Notes: generated from the sequence alone by a model not told the origin. A stretch of 64,000 nt of DNA from Eubacteriaceae bacterium Marseille-Q4139 (GCA_018223415.1 JAGTTQ010000001.1:3149365-3213364); one strand, 5' to 3'. Positions 24,900 through 33,719 are shown, numbered from the stretch's first letter. Numbers and translations: made by a program.

Positions 24900-24931
24900 A
24901 TGGAGCGATGCGAAGATAAAGGAGCTTTTTC

Positions 24932-26485
24932 ATGAGTATTTTGAATGTAGAACATCTGACCCACGGCTTCGGCGACCGGGCCATTTTTACGGATGTGTCC
25001 TTCCGGCTTTTAAAGGGCGAGCACATCGGCCTGATCGGAGCCAACGGGGAGGGAAAATCCACCTTTATGAACATCATTACCGGGAAGCTTATGCCGGATG
25101 AGGGCAAGGTGGAGTGGGCAAAAAATGTCCGCGTCGGGTACCTTGACCAGCATACGGTTCTGGAAAAGGGCATGACGATCCGTGAGGTCTTAAAGAGCGC
25201 GTTTTCCTTCCTGTTTGAGTTAGAGGAAAAGATGAACGCCATCTGCGACCAGATGGGGACGGCAGGCGAAGAGGAAATGACGGCCATGATGGAGGAGCTC
25301 GGCACGATCCAGGATCTTCTGATGGCCCATGATTTTTATGTGATTGACGCGAAGGTGGAGGAAATCGGCCATGCCTTCGGACTCGATGAAATCGGCCTCG
25401 ATAAGGACGTGTCGGAGCTTTCCGGCGGCCAGAGGACGAAGGTGCTTCTTGGAAAGCTTCTCCTTGAGAAGCCGGACATCCTGCTTTTAGACGAGCCCAC
25501 CAACTATCTGGATGTCCAGCACATTGAATGGTTAAAGCGGTATCTTCAGGAGTATGAGAATGCGTTCATCCTGATTTCCCACGACATCCCGTTTTTAAAC
25601 AGCGTCATCAACCTGATTTATCACATGGAGAACCAGCGGCTCGACCGGTATGTGGGCGATTACGATAAATTCCTCGAGGTCTATGAGATGAAGAAGAGCC
25701 AGCTTGAGGCGGCCTACAAGCGCCAGCAGCAGGAGATTGCGGAGCTTCAGGATTTTGTGGCGAGAAACAAGGCCCGTGTGGCCACCAGGAACATGGCCAT
25801 GTCCAGGCAGAAGAAGCTGGATAAGATGGAGGTCATCGAGTTAGCAAAGGAGAAGCCGAAGCCGGAGTTCCACTTCCTGAATGCCAGGGCCACGGGCAAG
25901 GTGGTGTTTGAGACGAAGGATCTGGTGATCGGATATGACGAGCCGCTCTCAAAGCCCCTCAATTTTGCCATGGAGCGGGGCGAGAAAATCGCCGTCACCG
26001 GAGCCAACGGAATCGGGAAGACGACGCTTTTAAAGAGCATCCTCGGCATGATCCCGTCGGTGTCCGGTACGGTGGAGCTTGGCGATTATCTGGCCATCGG
26101 CTATTTTGAGCAGGAGATGGCGCCGGGGAATACGACTACCTGCATCGAGGAGATCTGGAAGGAATTCCCGTCCTACACCCAGTACCAGGTGCGAGCGGCG
26201 CTTGCCAAGTGCGGCCTGACGACGAAAAACATCGAAAGCCAGGTGCGTGTCTTATCCGGCGGCGAGCAGGCGAAGGTGCGCCTCTGCAAGCTCATCAACC
26301 GGGAGACGAACGTGCTCCTGTTAGACGAGCCCACCAACCATCTGGATGTGGATGCGAAGGCAGAACTTAAGAAGGCGCTTTCGGAATATAAGGGCGCCGT
26401 CCTTTTGATCTGCCACGAGCCGGAGTTTTACGAAGGGCTGGTATCGAAGGTCTGGGACATGAGCCAGTGGTCGCTTAAAATTTAA
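24932..26485 (+). CDS. ABC-F family ATPase (ribosome-associated type)
   Basis: Soluble protein of 517 residues with two ABC domains and no membrane segments. Walker A: GANGEGKST (about 36) and GANGIGKTT (about 352). Signatures: LSGGQRTKVLLGKLLLEKPD with LLLDEPTNYLD, and LSGGEQAKVRL with LLLDEPTNHLD. A charged linker with MKKSQLEAAYKRQQQEIAEL lies between. ABC-F proteins act on the ribosome; this length and layout resemble the YbiT/YkpA group, and resistance cannot be deduced. AAAGGAG precedes the ATG. Convergent with an AraC gene 12 nt away. Confidence 0.92.
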   Translation: MSILNVEHLTHGFGDRAIFTDVSFRLLKGEHIGLIGANGEGKSTFMNIITGKLMPDEGKVEWAKNVRVGYLDQHTVLEKGMTIREVLKSAFSFLFELEEKMNAICDQMGTAGEEEMTAMMEELGTIQDLLMAHDFYVIDAKVEEIGHAFGLDEIGLDKDVSELSGGQRTKVLLGKLLLEKPDILLLDEPTNYLDVQHIEWLKRYLQEYENAFILISHDIPFLNSVINLIYHMENQRLDRYVGDYDKFLEVYEMKKSQLEAAYKRQQQEIAELQDFVARNKARVATRNMAMSRQKKLDKMEVIELAKEKPKPEFHFLNARATGKVVFETKDLVIGYDEPLSKPLNFAMERGEKIAVTGANGIGKTTLLKSILGMIPSVSGTVELGDYLAIGYFEQEMAPGNTTTCIEEIWKEFPSYTQYQVRAALAKCGLTTKNIESQVRVLSGGEQAKVRLCKLINRETNVLLLDEPTNHLDVDAKAELKKALSEYKGAVLLICHEPEFYEGLVSKVWDMSQWSLKI

Positions 26486-26497
26486 GCCAGTGCGGAT

Positions 26498-27400
26498 TTA
26501 AAGGTTTCCCGCCTGCCGTCTGTATTCCAGCGGCGTGGCATCATAATATTTTCGGAAGGTGCGCGAAAAGTTGCTGGGGCTTTCAAAGCCGCAGTCGGCG
26601 GCGATTCCGGTGACGGAGCGGTCGGTTTCTTTGAGGAAAACGGCCGCTTTTGCCATGCGGTGCTTTACGAGGTACTGTCCAGGAGAAATCCCGATGTTGC
26701 GCTTGAAACAGCGCAGGCATTCCCGCTCGCCGATTCCCGCAGAGGCGGCAATTTCCGAAAGGGATAAGGGTTCCATATAGTGTTCATGTATAAAATGCAT
26801 CATCTGCCGGATGCGTCTGGCGTCCGGCGGCTCCTTTCCGGCAGGCGTAAGGAGAATGGGCCGGAACCGGAGATAGAGATTTTTCCAGATGGCCGAAAGC
26901 TGTTCCCGGACGGTGAATTCATGGCAGGGCGCATCGTTTTCGAGGGCAGAAAAAGCCAGCAAAAAGCAGGAAATGGCTTCGGCGGCCCAGTCTTCCGCGG
27001 GATCGAGAAGGACGGCTTTTACGGCCGGGCATGCAGTCAATGGGTTCACATATTTCGTCTCGATGCTGCTTTGCGGATGGCCGGAAATCAGGCGCGGATC
27101 GAACACCAGGGAGAGAAGCGTGCAGGCATGTTCTGCTTCTGCGCCGTGAAGGACGTTGGAGTTGAGGAAGGCGCCCTGCCCCTGTTTTAAGCGCAGGCTG
27201 CCGTCAGGCATCTTTAAACGGAGGGAGCCCTGTTCCACAAAAAGAAATTCCGGTTCCTGGTGCCAGTGCCAGGGAATGACAGCGTCTCCGGCCTTTTGAA
27301 GGGACATCCGGTACCCGGCGCAGGGAAACGAGGCGTCCCCGCGGGGGAGAAGTTCGCGGCGGTCTCCATCAAGGTTCAGGGCGCAGGAATTTAAGGCCAT
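26498..27400 (-). CDS. AraC-family transcriptional regulator
   Basis: Protein of 300 residues. N-terminal cupin with IPWHWHQEPEFLFVEQGSLRL (about 40-60) and LNSNVLHG. The C-terminal double helix-turn-helix comprises LSLSEIAASAGIGERECLRCFKR and GIAADCGFESPSNFSRTFRKY, ending with ATPLEYRR. AGGAGG 9 nt before ATG 27400 decides the start; the frame is open 83 codons further up. Divergent from the PHP gene at 27530, a possible target. Confidence 0.92.
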   Translation of the reverse strand: MALNSCALNLDGDRRELLPRGDASFPCAGYRMSLQKAGDAVIPWHWHQEPEFLFVEQGSLRLKMPDGSLRLKQGQGAFLNSNVLHGAEAEHACTLLSLVFDPRLISGHPQSSIETKYVNPLTACPAVKAVLLDPAEDWAAEAISCFLLAFSALENDAPCHEFTVREQLSAIWKNLYLRFRPILLTPAGKEPPDARRIRQMMHFIHEHYMEPLSLSEIAASAGIGERECLRCFKRNIGISPGQYLVKHRMAKAAVFLKETDRSVTGIAADCGFESPSNFSRTFRKYYDATPLEYRRQAGNL

Positions 27401-27529
27401 GGGATCAGTCCTCCTTTCAGTCGTTATTTTTATATTATAGGGCGGAAATTTAGTTGCTTCAACTGGAAAAAGGCGGTATTCTTTCTGTATGAAAAATGTT
27501 TCGGAAAAACATGGAAAGGCGGGAAGCTT

Positions 27530-28432
27530 ATGGTGCCATTTGACCTTCATATGCATTCTTTTTACAGCGACGACGGGGAGTATTCGCCAAAGGAGCTGGT
27601 GAACCTGTGCAAAAAAGCAGGAATCCGGGTGATGGCTGTGGCCGACCACAACTGTACGAAGGCCTGCGGGCCGGCTCTTTCGGCGGCCGAAGAGGCTGGG
27701 ATCCGGTCAGTGCCGGCCGTTGAGATTGACTGTACGTTTCGCGGGACGGACCTTCATGTGCTTGGCTATGGGATCCGATATGAAAGCCAGGATTTTGCAA
27801 AGATCGAGGAACGGATTGCAGAGCAGAGTGAAAAGGCGTCCCATGAAAGGCTAAACAAGACGAGAGCGCTTGGATTTTTCCTCACGGAAGAGGAACTGGA
27901 TGAGGAGACGGCCGGAAACTACTGGAAGCATGTGTGGGCCGGAGAGACCTTTGGAAAGCTTCTGCTTGCCAAAGAGGAATACCGGGATTCGCCGCTCCTT
28001 CTGCCGTACCGGCCCGGCGGGAAGCGGAGCGATAACCCGTATGTGAATTTCTACTGGGACTACTATTCCCAGGGAAAGCCCTGCCATGCGGCCATGGAGT
28101 ATCCGTCCTTTGAAGAGACGCTTTCCGTCATCCACAGAAACGGCGGAAAGGCGGTGCTTGCCCACCCTGGAAACAATTTAAAGGGACGCGAAGAGCTGCT
28201 GGAGCCCATGCGTGAGCTGGGGCTGGACGGAATCGAGGCTTTTTGCAGCTATCACGGCGAAAAAGAGCGGGAATTTTATGCGGCGTATGCCAGGGCGCAC
28301 GGCCTGATCCTCACCTGCGGCAGCGATTTCCATGGGAAGGTCAAGCCGGCCGTCGCTATCGGAGGGCATGGGTGTATGCTTTTGGAGGAAGAGATGGAGA
28401 GGGAAATTCAGCGCCTTTTGGAGAAAGCGTGA
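27530..28432 (+). CDS. PHP-domain phosphoesterase
   Basis: Protein of 300 residues of the PHP family (3',5'-nucleoside bisphosphate phosphatase-like). Metal ligands are visible in FDLHMHSFYSDDGEYSPKEL (residues 4-23), VMAVADHNCTKAC (about 34-46), VPAVEIDCTF, the VLAHPGNN segment near 205 and CGSDFHG near 263. It probably hydrolyses phosphoesters of nucleotides or sugars. Divergent from an AraC gene. Confidence 0.9.
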   Translation: MVPFDLHMHSFYSDDGEYSPKELVNLCKKAGIRVMAVADHNCTKACGPALSAAEEAGIRSVPAVEIDCTFRGTDLHVLGYGIRYESQDFAKIEERIAEQSEKASHERLNKTRALGFFLTEEELDEETAGNYWKHVWAGETFGKLLLAKEEYRDSPLLLPYRPGGKRSDNPYVNFYWDYYSQGKPCHAAMEYPSFEETLSVIHRNGGKAVLAHPGNNLKGREELLEPMRELGLDGIEAFCSYHGEKEREFYAAYARAHGLILTCGSDFHGKVKPAVAIGGHGCMLLEEEMEREIQRLLEKA

Positions 28433-28439
28433 AAAGCAC

Positions 28440-28468
28440 TTGAAAAAGAGAGAGAAAGCGATTATAAT
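28440..28468 (+). promoter_or_regulatory. Promoter of the antitoxin RNA
   Basis: TTGAAA, 17 nt, TATAAT, starting 7 nt after the PHP gene stop and directed into the small RNA at about 28475. Confidence 0.8.
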
Positions 28469-28471
28469 AAT

Positions 28472-28503
28472 AAAAAGAAAGCACCCACTCCAACAGTGGA
28501 TGC
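28472..28503 (-). terminator. Terminator of the toxin mRNA
   Basis: Minus strand: GCATCCACT, GTTGG, AGTGGGTGC, then TTTCTTTTT. One G-T pair in a 9-bp stem. Confidence 0.7.
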
Positions 28504-28570
28504 CCTTTAGGTGATTAGCGTCCTAACGGACACCGCCCATCCTGGGGGTTAGACAGGGTGGGCATTTTTT
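28475..28570 (+). ncRNA. Putative type I antitoxin small RNA (RatA/SR4-like arrangement)
   Basis: A transcript of about 95 nt is implied by the consensus-like promoter at 28440-28468 and the terminator GCCCATCCTG / CAGGGTGGGC plus six T at 28535-28570. It contains no plausible reading frame. It is fully complementary to the predicted 3' part of the toxin mRNA, which runs from about 28768 down to the terminator at 28503-28472. The 5' end is inferred from the -10 position. Confidence 0.65.
28535..28570 (+). terminator. Terminator of the antitoxin RNA
   Basis: GCCCATCCTG (28535-28544) pairs with CAGGGTGGGC (28554-28563), followed by TTTTTT. Confidence 0.8.
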
Positions 28571-28588
28571 ATTTCTTAACTTTCTTAC

Positions 28589-28690
28589 TTACTTTTTCAG
28601 AAAGGAAATAAGTGCGACAATCAGACCGCTGAAGGATACGAGCAGGCTCAGAATCCCTAATACGACCATAACAGTTTCATAAGCTGTCAT
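28589..28690 (-). CDS. Putative holin-like type I toxin peptide, 33 residues
   Basis: Small peptide starting MTAYETVMVVLGILSLLV (residues 1-18) and ending ALISFLKK. It is one hydrophobic helix (about 6-30) with a charged C-terminus, resembling the holin-like/TxpA toxin peptides that damage the membrane. A strong GGAGGTGGTGCGG precedes the ATG. It has its own promoter (28803-28775), a structured 5' leader of about 75 nt and a terminator, and its mRNA overlaps the convergent small RNA. Family assignment rests on pattern and layout. Confidence 0.75.
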   Translation of the reverse strand: MTAYETVMVVLGILSLLVSFSGLIVALISFLKK

Positions 28691-28774
28691 CCGCACCACC
28701 TCCTTCTTATGTATTCCCTTGCGGGTACACCAAAAAGAGGCCGCCACTCCTGTCATGAGTGCTTTCTGCTTTAA

Positions 28775-28803
28775 ATTCTAACATATTGGTTCATGAAATT
28801 CAA
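28775..28803 (-). promoter_or_regulatory. Promoter of the toxin gene
   Basis: Minus strand: TTGAAT, 17 nt, TAGAAT. The start site would be near 28768. The leader holds CACTCATGACAGGAGTG, a hairpin that could delay translation. Confidence 0.7.
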
Positions 28804-28840
28804 CCATTAAAATGCTGATCTTCTTTCCTAAAACGCCGTT

Positions 28841-29605
28841 TTATCCCCTTTCAATCTTCACATCCATAAACTTCTTTATAAATTCCGCGCAGAAGTCCGC
28901 CGTTGCCGCCAGCATGGCTTCACCCCATTCTTTCGTGGCTTTTTCTGGGGAATCCGGGCCGTACCAGCCGCTTGCGGAGTACCGGTCCACATGGCGGGGA
29001 ACCGGGACGGAGACGCCGCCAAAATTCACGTTGGAGGCACCGCCAAAGGTCAGGTCATCGCTCAAGTTTATGGGCTCAAAGGGCATGAAATACTCCATAT
29101 GTACGCAGGACGGGTCGACTGCCAGCATGGCCGCCGTCTCCTCCCCGCCGCCGTGGCCGCCCTTCCAGTCGGGATTTAATTCCCCGGCCAGGATCCACCA
29201 GTTTAACATGCAGCCGAGGGCGCCTTTTTTATCCAGATCGAGGCAGAGCCTCTGGAGCACGGGCGTGTTTCCGCCGTGGCCGTTTAAGAAGACGAAGTGC
29301 CGGGCGCCGAAGCCGTAGAGCTGATCGGTGATCCTGTTTAAGAGGTCGTAGAGCCCGTCAGCCCCGATGGTGATGGTGCCGGGAAAATTGGTGTGCTGAT
29401 CCGCGACGCCGTAAGGAACCGTCGGCGCAACCAGGCAGGAGAGCTTTGGTTCCATCCGCTCGCATAAATTCCTGGGAATCAGAAAATCCGTCCCAAGGGA
29501 AAGCTGCGAGCCGTGGTTTTCCGTGCTGCCGACCGGGATGATAACCGTGTCGTTTTTCTCAAAATATTCCTTTGCCTGTACCCATGTAATCCGTTCAAGA
29601 AACAT
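28841..29605 (-). CDS. Creatininase-family amidohydrolase
   Basis: Protein of 254 residues. Metal-binding motifs: VGSTENHGSQLSLGTD (about 24-39) with Glu/His, FVFLNGHGGNTPVLQ (about 109-123), and GGHGGGEETAAML (about 148-160). The family includes creatininase and MftE/ArfB-type hydrolases; the substrate here is unknown. An upstream in-frame TTG at 29626 exists, but the ATG at 29605 with GGAAAGGACGG is preferred. Single gene. Confidence 0.88.
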   Translation of the reverse strand: MFLERITWVQAKEYFEKNDTVIIPVGSTENHGSQLSLGTDFLIPRNLCERMEPKLSCLVAPTVPYGVADQHTNFPGTITIGADGLYDLLNRITDQLYGFGARHFVFLNGHGGNTPVLQRLCLDLDKKGALGCMLNWWILAGELNPDWKGGHGGGEETAAMLAVDPSCVHMEYFMPFEPINLSDDLTFGGASNVNFGGVSVPVPRHVDRYSASGWYGPDSPEKATKEWGEAMLAATADFCAEFIKKFMDVKIERG

Positions 29606-29718
29606 ACGCTTTTCCGTCCTTTCCAAGGTGGTTTTCGGGCCGCGCCGTCAAAAGAGCGCAGCCCTTTTTCATTTCTTATAGAATACAATGTCCAGGTGCA
29701 AAAGTCCATGGGTTTTGG

Positions 29719-31128
29719 CTACTTTTCTGCGTGAGGAAGGCGGCCGCGGAAGAACCGTTTTTTGCACTCCGACCAGGAGAACGGGATCAGAGGGTAGATG
29801 TAGCTCTTCCCGGCGATAGTCTTGTTGAAGACGACGGCAAGGACGGCGAGGGCCGTGCCGATGAGAAAGCCCCAGAGGTTCAACAGGGAAGTCAGAACCA
29901 GCAGGATCACGCGCATGAATTTTAAGGCGTAGCCGAGCTCAAAGCTTGCCTGGGAGTAGTTGGCAATCGTCACAAAGGCCATGTAGAGCATGGTTTCGCT
30001 GTTGAACCAGCCGGATTTCACCGAGTATTCACCGAGGACGATACCGGCAATGACGCTTAAAGGCGTCGTCAGCATGCTCGGCGTATTGACGGCAGCCAGC
30101 CGCAGGCCGTCGATGGCAAATTCCAGGATCAAGAGCTGGAAAATTAACGGCACATGGATCTCGTCGGCCAGCAGGATAAACTGGAGCCAGTCGGGGATCC
30201 AGTGGGGATTCTGCATGAGCAAAAGCCAGACCGGCGTCAGAAACAGGGTGAGAAGGCTTACGGTCATGCGGGACAGGCGAAGGTACGTTCCTGTGACCGG
30301 CGGAAAATAATAGTCGTCGGCTTCTTCAATGATGTCAAAGACGGACGAGGGCAGGATCATGCAGGCCGGAGAGGTGTCCACAAGGATTACGATGCTGCCT
30401 TCCAAAATGGACGCAGCCGCCGTGTCAGGCCGCTCGGAAAAACGGAATTTCGGGAAAGGATTGTACCATTTATAGGGGAACAGGCACTCGGCCAGGCTCT
30501 CCTGGTTCATGGTGAGGGCGTCCACATGGAGCTTTTCAATCCGCTCCTTGATGGTGGAAAGCAGCTTTTCGTCCACCCGTTTTTTCATATAGCAGACGGC
30601 GATATCCGTGTGGGAGCTGTCGCCGGCCGACAGGATTTCCACGGTGAAATTCGTATCGCGGATGCGGCGGCGGATCAAGGCCGTGTTGAAAATTAACGTC
30701 TCCACAAAACCGTCCCTGGAACCGCGCAGCACCTTGTCTTTGTCCGGTTCTGTGACGCCGCGGGCCGGGTAGGTGCGGCAGTCGATGGTGATGCACTGGC
30801 CGTACCCGTCGATAAACAGGCAGGTGAGGCCGGAGAGAAGCTGGACGGCAATCTGGCTGTCCTCGGAGAGAAGCCCTGTTTCGCCGTAGCTCACATACTG
30901 TTTGGAAAAATCATGGGCATTTTCGGGCATGTCCGCAGGCTTTATGGAGGCGAAGCCCTGCATGAGCCGCAAAAGCACCTCGTCCTTTGTGAAGCCGTCC
31001 ACGAAATACAGGCAGGCCTGTTTCCCGCCGATTTCGATGGTATGATAGACGATGTCGAAGTTTTTGGACACGTCAAAGAGGCTGTGAAAATGTTCCATGT
31101 TCTGTTTGATATCTGAGGAAATCTTCAT
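29719..31128 (-). CDS. GerA/SpoVAF-family spore germination protein
   Basis: Protein of 469 residues. A soluble N-terminal domain (1-280) contains SRDGFVETLIFNTALIRRRIRD (about 137-158), EGSIVILVDTSPACMILPSSVFD (about 236-258) and PVTGTYLRLSRM, all typical of GerA proteins. Four or five membrane helices follow (about 285-440), with NTPSMLTTPLSVIAGIVLGEYSVKSGW in between. No gerB or gerC gene is adjacent, which fits a stand-alone SpoVAF-type protein better than a full receptor. A sigma-G-like promoter lies just upstream and GAAAGGATG precedes the ATG. Acts in the spore inner membrane. Confidence 0.88.
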   Translation of the reverse strand: MKISSDIKQNMEHFHSLFDVSKNFDIVYHTIEIGGKQACLYFVDGFTKDEVLLRLMQGFASIKPADMPENAHDFSKQYVSYGETGLLSEDSQIAVQLLSGLTCLFIDGYGQCITIDCRTYPARGVTEPDKDKVLRGSRDGFVETLIFNTALIRRRIRDTNFTVEILSAGDSSHTDIAVCYMKKRVDEKLLSTIKERIEKLHVDALTMNQESLAECLFPYKWYNPFPKFRFSERPDTAAASILEGSIVILVDTSPACMILPSSVFDIIEEADDYYFPPVTGTYLRLSRMTVSLLTLFLTPVWLLLMQNPHWIPDWLQFILLADEIHVPLIFQLLILEFAIDGLRLAAVNTPSMLTTPLSVIAGIVLGEYSVKSGWFNSETMLYMAFVTIANYSQASFELGYALKFMRVILLVLTSLLNLWGFLIGTALAVLAVVFNKTIAGKSYIYPLIPFSWSECKKRFFRGRLPHAEK

Positions 31129-31168
31129 ATTTCATCCTTTCGGCATATGATGCAGATGTTTTGTCCTC

Positions 31169-31198
31169 TAATATGCCCCAAAGCATGAAAGATTATGC
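31169..31198 (-). promoter_or_regulatory. Sigma-G/F-type promoter of the germination protein gene
   Basis: Minus strand: GCATA (fits GHATR), 18 nt, CATATTA (fits CATWHTA in all seven positions). The start site falls about 35 nt before the ATG. A forespore promoter is what a GerA/SpoVAF gene should have. Confidence 0.7.
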
Positions 31199-31265
31199 AG
31201 GCGCCGCCACGGGCTGTCAGTGAATTTACTATATTCTGTTTGTGCATATTTTACGAGATAATCCG

Positions 31266-31294
31266 TTGACAAAACGGGAAAAATCTGCTATATT
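31266..31294 (+). promoter_or_regulatory. Promoter of an orphan short transcript
   Basis: TTGACA, 17 nt, TATATT on the plus strand, with no long gene downstream on that strand. Confidence 0.75.
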
Positions 31295-31300
31295 ACACAA

Positions 31301-31398
31301 TGTAATGAAGTTGAAGGGGTATCAATTTCGTGAAACTGTATAAGGTGAGGTATTGTACGTGAAGAAAGGCTGCATTCATTGGGGGAATGCAGCCTTTT
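31301..31398 (+). ncRNA. Putative small RNA or leader-peptide transcript
   Basis: A near-consensus promoter and a perfect 12-bp terminator about 100 nt apart frame this transcript. It contains only tiny frames: a 12-codon ATG frame (31304, no good site) and a 10-codon GTG frame. Nothing on the plus strand follows until 32361. Function unknown; it could be a small RNA acting elsewhere. Confidence 0.5.
31366..31398 (+). terminator. Terminator of the orphan short transcript
   Basis: AAGGCTGCATTC (31366-31377) pairs with GAATGCAGCCTT (31385-31396), a perfect 12-bp stem followed by T residues. It may also stop transcription from the convergent tcdA gene. Confidence 0.85.
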
Positions 31399-31451
31399 GC
31401 CTTGCGGGTGTGCCTCGTGCAGAGGAACATGCCTGGCGGAGAAGACGTGAA

Positions 31452-32177
31452 TTACGAAACGCCGGAAAGCTCGCGGATCACCTCGCCGGCAATGAGAAGC
31501 CCGGCCACCGGCGGGACAAAGGCGATGCTTGCTGGTGCTGGCCGGCCTGTGTTTTTAAGCTCTCCTGGGATGTCAGGCGTCCTTGGGATTTCCTCGGAAT
31601 AGAGGACTTTTAAGGACGCAATCTCCCGCTTTTTTAACTCCCGCCTCATGACGCGGCAGAGGGGGCAGACGTTTGTCTCGTAAATGTCGGCGATTTTAAA
31701 AAGCTCCGGGTGCAGCTTGTTGCCCGTCCCCATGGAGGAAATCAGACGGAGTCCGTTTTCCTTGGCATAGACGGCCAGAGCCAGCTTGGCGCTCACCGTG
31801 TCGATGGCATCGATGATGTAGTCCGGCTTCCCGGGAAAAGAAGCAAAGACTTCGTTCAGGTTTTCCGGGAGTACGAAGGCGTCGCTCACCGTGACCTGAC
31901 AGGAGGGGCTGATGTCGGAAAGCTTTTCCTTCATGACCTCTGTTTTTTTCCGCCCTACGGTGCTTAAAAGGGCAATGCTCTGGCGGTTGATATTGGAGGG
32001 GGCCACCTGGTCGGCATCCACGAGGAAAAGCGCCCCGATTCCGCTCCTTGCCAGGGCTTCGGCGCAGTGGGAGCCGACGCCTCCGAGCCCGAAAACGGCC
32101 ACAGAAGCGTTTTGAAGGCGCAGAAAGCCGTCCTCGCCTAAAATCTGAATCGTTCTTGTAAAAATTTCTCTGTTCAT
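31452..32177 (-). CDS. tcdA: tRNA threonylcarbamoyladenosine dehydratase TcdA
   Basis: E1-like enzyme of 241 residues that cyclises t6A to ct6A in tRNA. The nucleotide-binding motif VAVFGLGGVGSHCAEALARSGIG is at about 23-45; LVDADQVAPSNINRQ follows. DYIIDAIDTVSAKLAL and the C-x-x-C piece VCPLCRVMRREL also fit. The ATG at 32177 with GGAG 8 nt before it is preferred over an earlier ATG at 32258. Confidence 0.9.
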   Translation of the reverse strand: MNREIFTRTIQILGEDGFLRLQNASVAVFGLGGVGSHCAEALARSGIGALFLVDADQVAPSNINRQSIALLSTVGRKKTEVMKEKLSDISPSCQVTVSDAFVLPENLNEVFASFPGKPDYIIDAIDTVSAKLALAVYAKENGLRLISSMGTGNKLHPELFKIADIYETNVCPLCRVMRRELKKREIASLKVLYSEEIPRTPDIPGELKNTGRPAPASIAFVPPVAGLLIAGEVIRELSGVS

Positions 32178-32360
32178 CCATGAGTCTCCATTTCCATCCG
32201 GCGGCGTCTGCCTGCCGGAATCTTTCATTATTCTAACATATCTTCCCTTTTTTTGCAAAACCGTGTATAATGGAGAAAAAGCGTCCCGGTTTCAGAAAAA
32301 ACAGAGGCGTAAGACTGCGTCCGGACGTTGGGGGACGTTCCGGGCAGAAACGGGAGGAAG

Positions 32361-33719
32361 ATGATTTTGGGGGAACAACAGAAAAAGAAAGCAACCATGA
32401 TGACAGACGGCGTGATCTGGAGGCAGCTCATCGGCTTTGCCGTGCCGTTACTTTTGGGAAACCTGCTCCAGCAGCTTTACAATACGGTGGACTCCATCGT
32501 CGTGGGCCAGTTCATCGGAAGTGAGGCGTTGGCGGCCGTCAGCTCCAGCAACTCGTTAATCAACCTGATTATCGGCATGTTCATGGGAATTTCCACCGGC
32601 GCCGGCGTCGTAATTTCCCAGTATTACGGGGCAAAGGCGGAGAAAAAGATGCAGCAGGCCGTTCACACGGCCATCACCCTGTGCATGATCGGCGGCGTGA
32701 TCCTGATCTTTGTGGGAATCCTCTTTTCGCCGTTTATTCTGCGGCTCATGGGGACGCCCGAGGAGGTCATGGTAAACTCCGTTATCTATTTCCGAATCTT
32801 TTTCTGCGGCTCCTTGTTTAACTTAACCTACAACATGGCGGCCGGCATCCTGCGGGCCGTGGGGGATTCCAGGCGCCCGCTCTATTATCTCTGTGCCTCG
32901 TCCATTACAAATATCGTCCTGGACGTGGCCCTTGTGGTGCTGTTCGGCATGGGCGTAGAAGGCGTCGCCATCGCAACGGTCGCCTCCCAGTGCCTTTCCA
33001 TGTGTCTGGCTCTCTGGGCGCTCACGAGGACCGAGGATATTTACCGGCTGGATTTTAAGAAGCTGAGGCTCCATCCGCTTATGGTGAAGATGATTATGAC
33101 CCAGGGGCTTCCGGCCGGGGTCCAGCAGTCCATCATCTCGCTGTCCAACGTCATCGTCCAGGCCAACATCAACGCCTACGGCGCCATGGCCATGGCCGGT
33201 TTCGGTTCTTACCTGAAAATCGAGGGCTTTGCACAGCTTCCGATGCAGAGCTTCTGCCTGGCGGCCACCACGTTCACGGGACAGAACATCGGCGCGAAGC
33301 GGTACGACCGTGTGAAAAAAGGTATGCTTCAGAATCTGGTGATCTGTTTCCTTTATGCCGGCGCTGCCTGTATCCTGCTTTACATTTTTGCACCGGTGCT
33401 GACGGCGATCTTCAGCGAAGAGCCGGAGGTGGTGCGGTACGGTACCCTGACCATGCGGCTCGTGATCCCGTTTTACATGGCGATCCCGATCCACCAGGTT
33501 TTAATGGGCACCATGCGCGGCGCCGGAAAGACGTTTGTTTCCATGATGATCTCCGTGGGGAACATGTGTATCCTGCGTATGATTTATATTAACCTTTTCG
33601 TGCCGTTTTTCCCGAGCTACGAGGCAGTCCTGCTTTGCTACCCGATCACCTGGGCCAGCACGGCAACCATGGATATTCTTTATGCATGGCGGGGAAAATG
33701 GCTTCCAGAAGAAGAATAA
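32361..33719 (+). CDS. MATE-family efflux transporter
   Basis: Membrane protein of about 452 residues with about 12 helices. MATE features: FAVPLLLGNLLQQLYNTVDSIVVG (about 26-49), AVSSSNSLINLIIGMFMGIS, and MAGFGSYLKIEGFAQLPMQSF in the second repeat. Substrate unknown. GGGAGG stands only a few bases before ATG 32361; a TTG two codons later (32367) is better spaced, so the start is uncertain by two codons. nadE follows 15 nt after the stop. Confidence 0.9.
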   Translation: MILGEQQKKKATMMTDGVIWRQLIGFAVPLLLGNLLQQLYNTVDSIVVGQFIGSEALAAVSSSNSLINLIIGMFMGISTGAGVVISQYYGAKAEKKMQQAVHTAITLCMIGGVILIFVGILFSPFILRLMGTPEEVMVNSVIYFRIFFCGSLFNLTYNMAAGILRAVGDSRRPLYYLCASSITNIVLDVALVVLFGMGVEGVAIATVASQCLSMCLALWALTRTEDIYRLDFKKLRLHPLMVKMIMTQGLPAGVQQSIISLSNVIVQANINAYGAMAMAGFGSYLKIEGFAQLPMQSFCLAATTFTGQNIGAKRYDRVKKGMLQNLVICFLYAGAACILLYIFAPVLTAIFSEEPEVVRYGTLTMRLVIPFYMAIPIHQVLMGTMRGAGKTFVSMMISVGNMCILRMIYINLFVPFFPSYEAVLLCYPITWASTATMDILYAWRGKWLPEEE

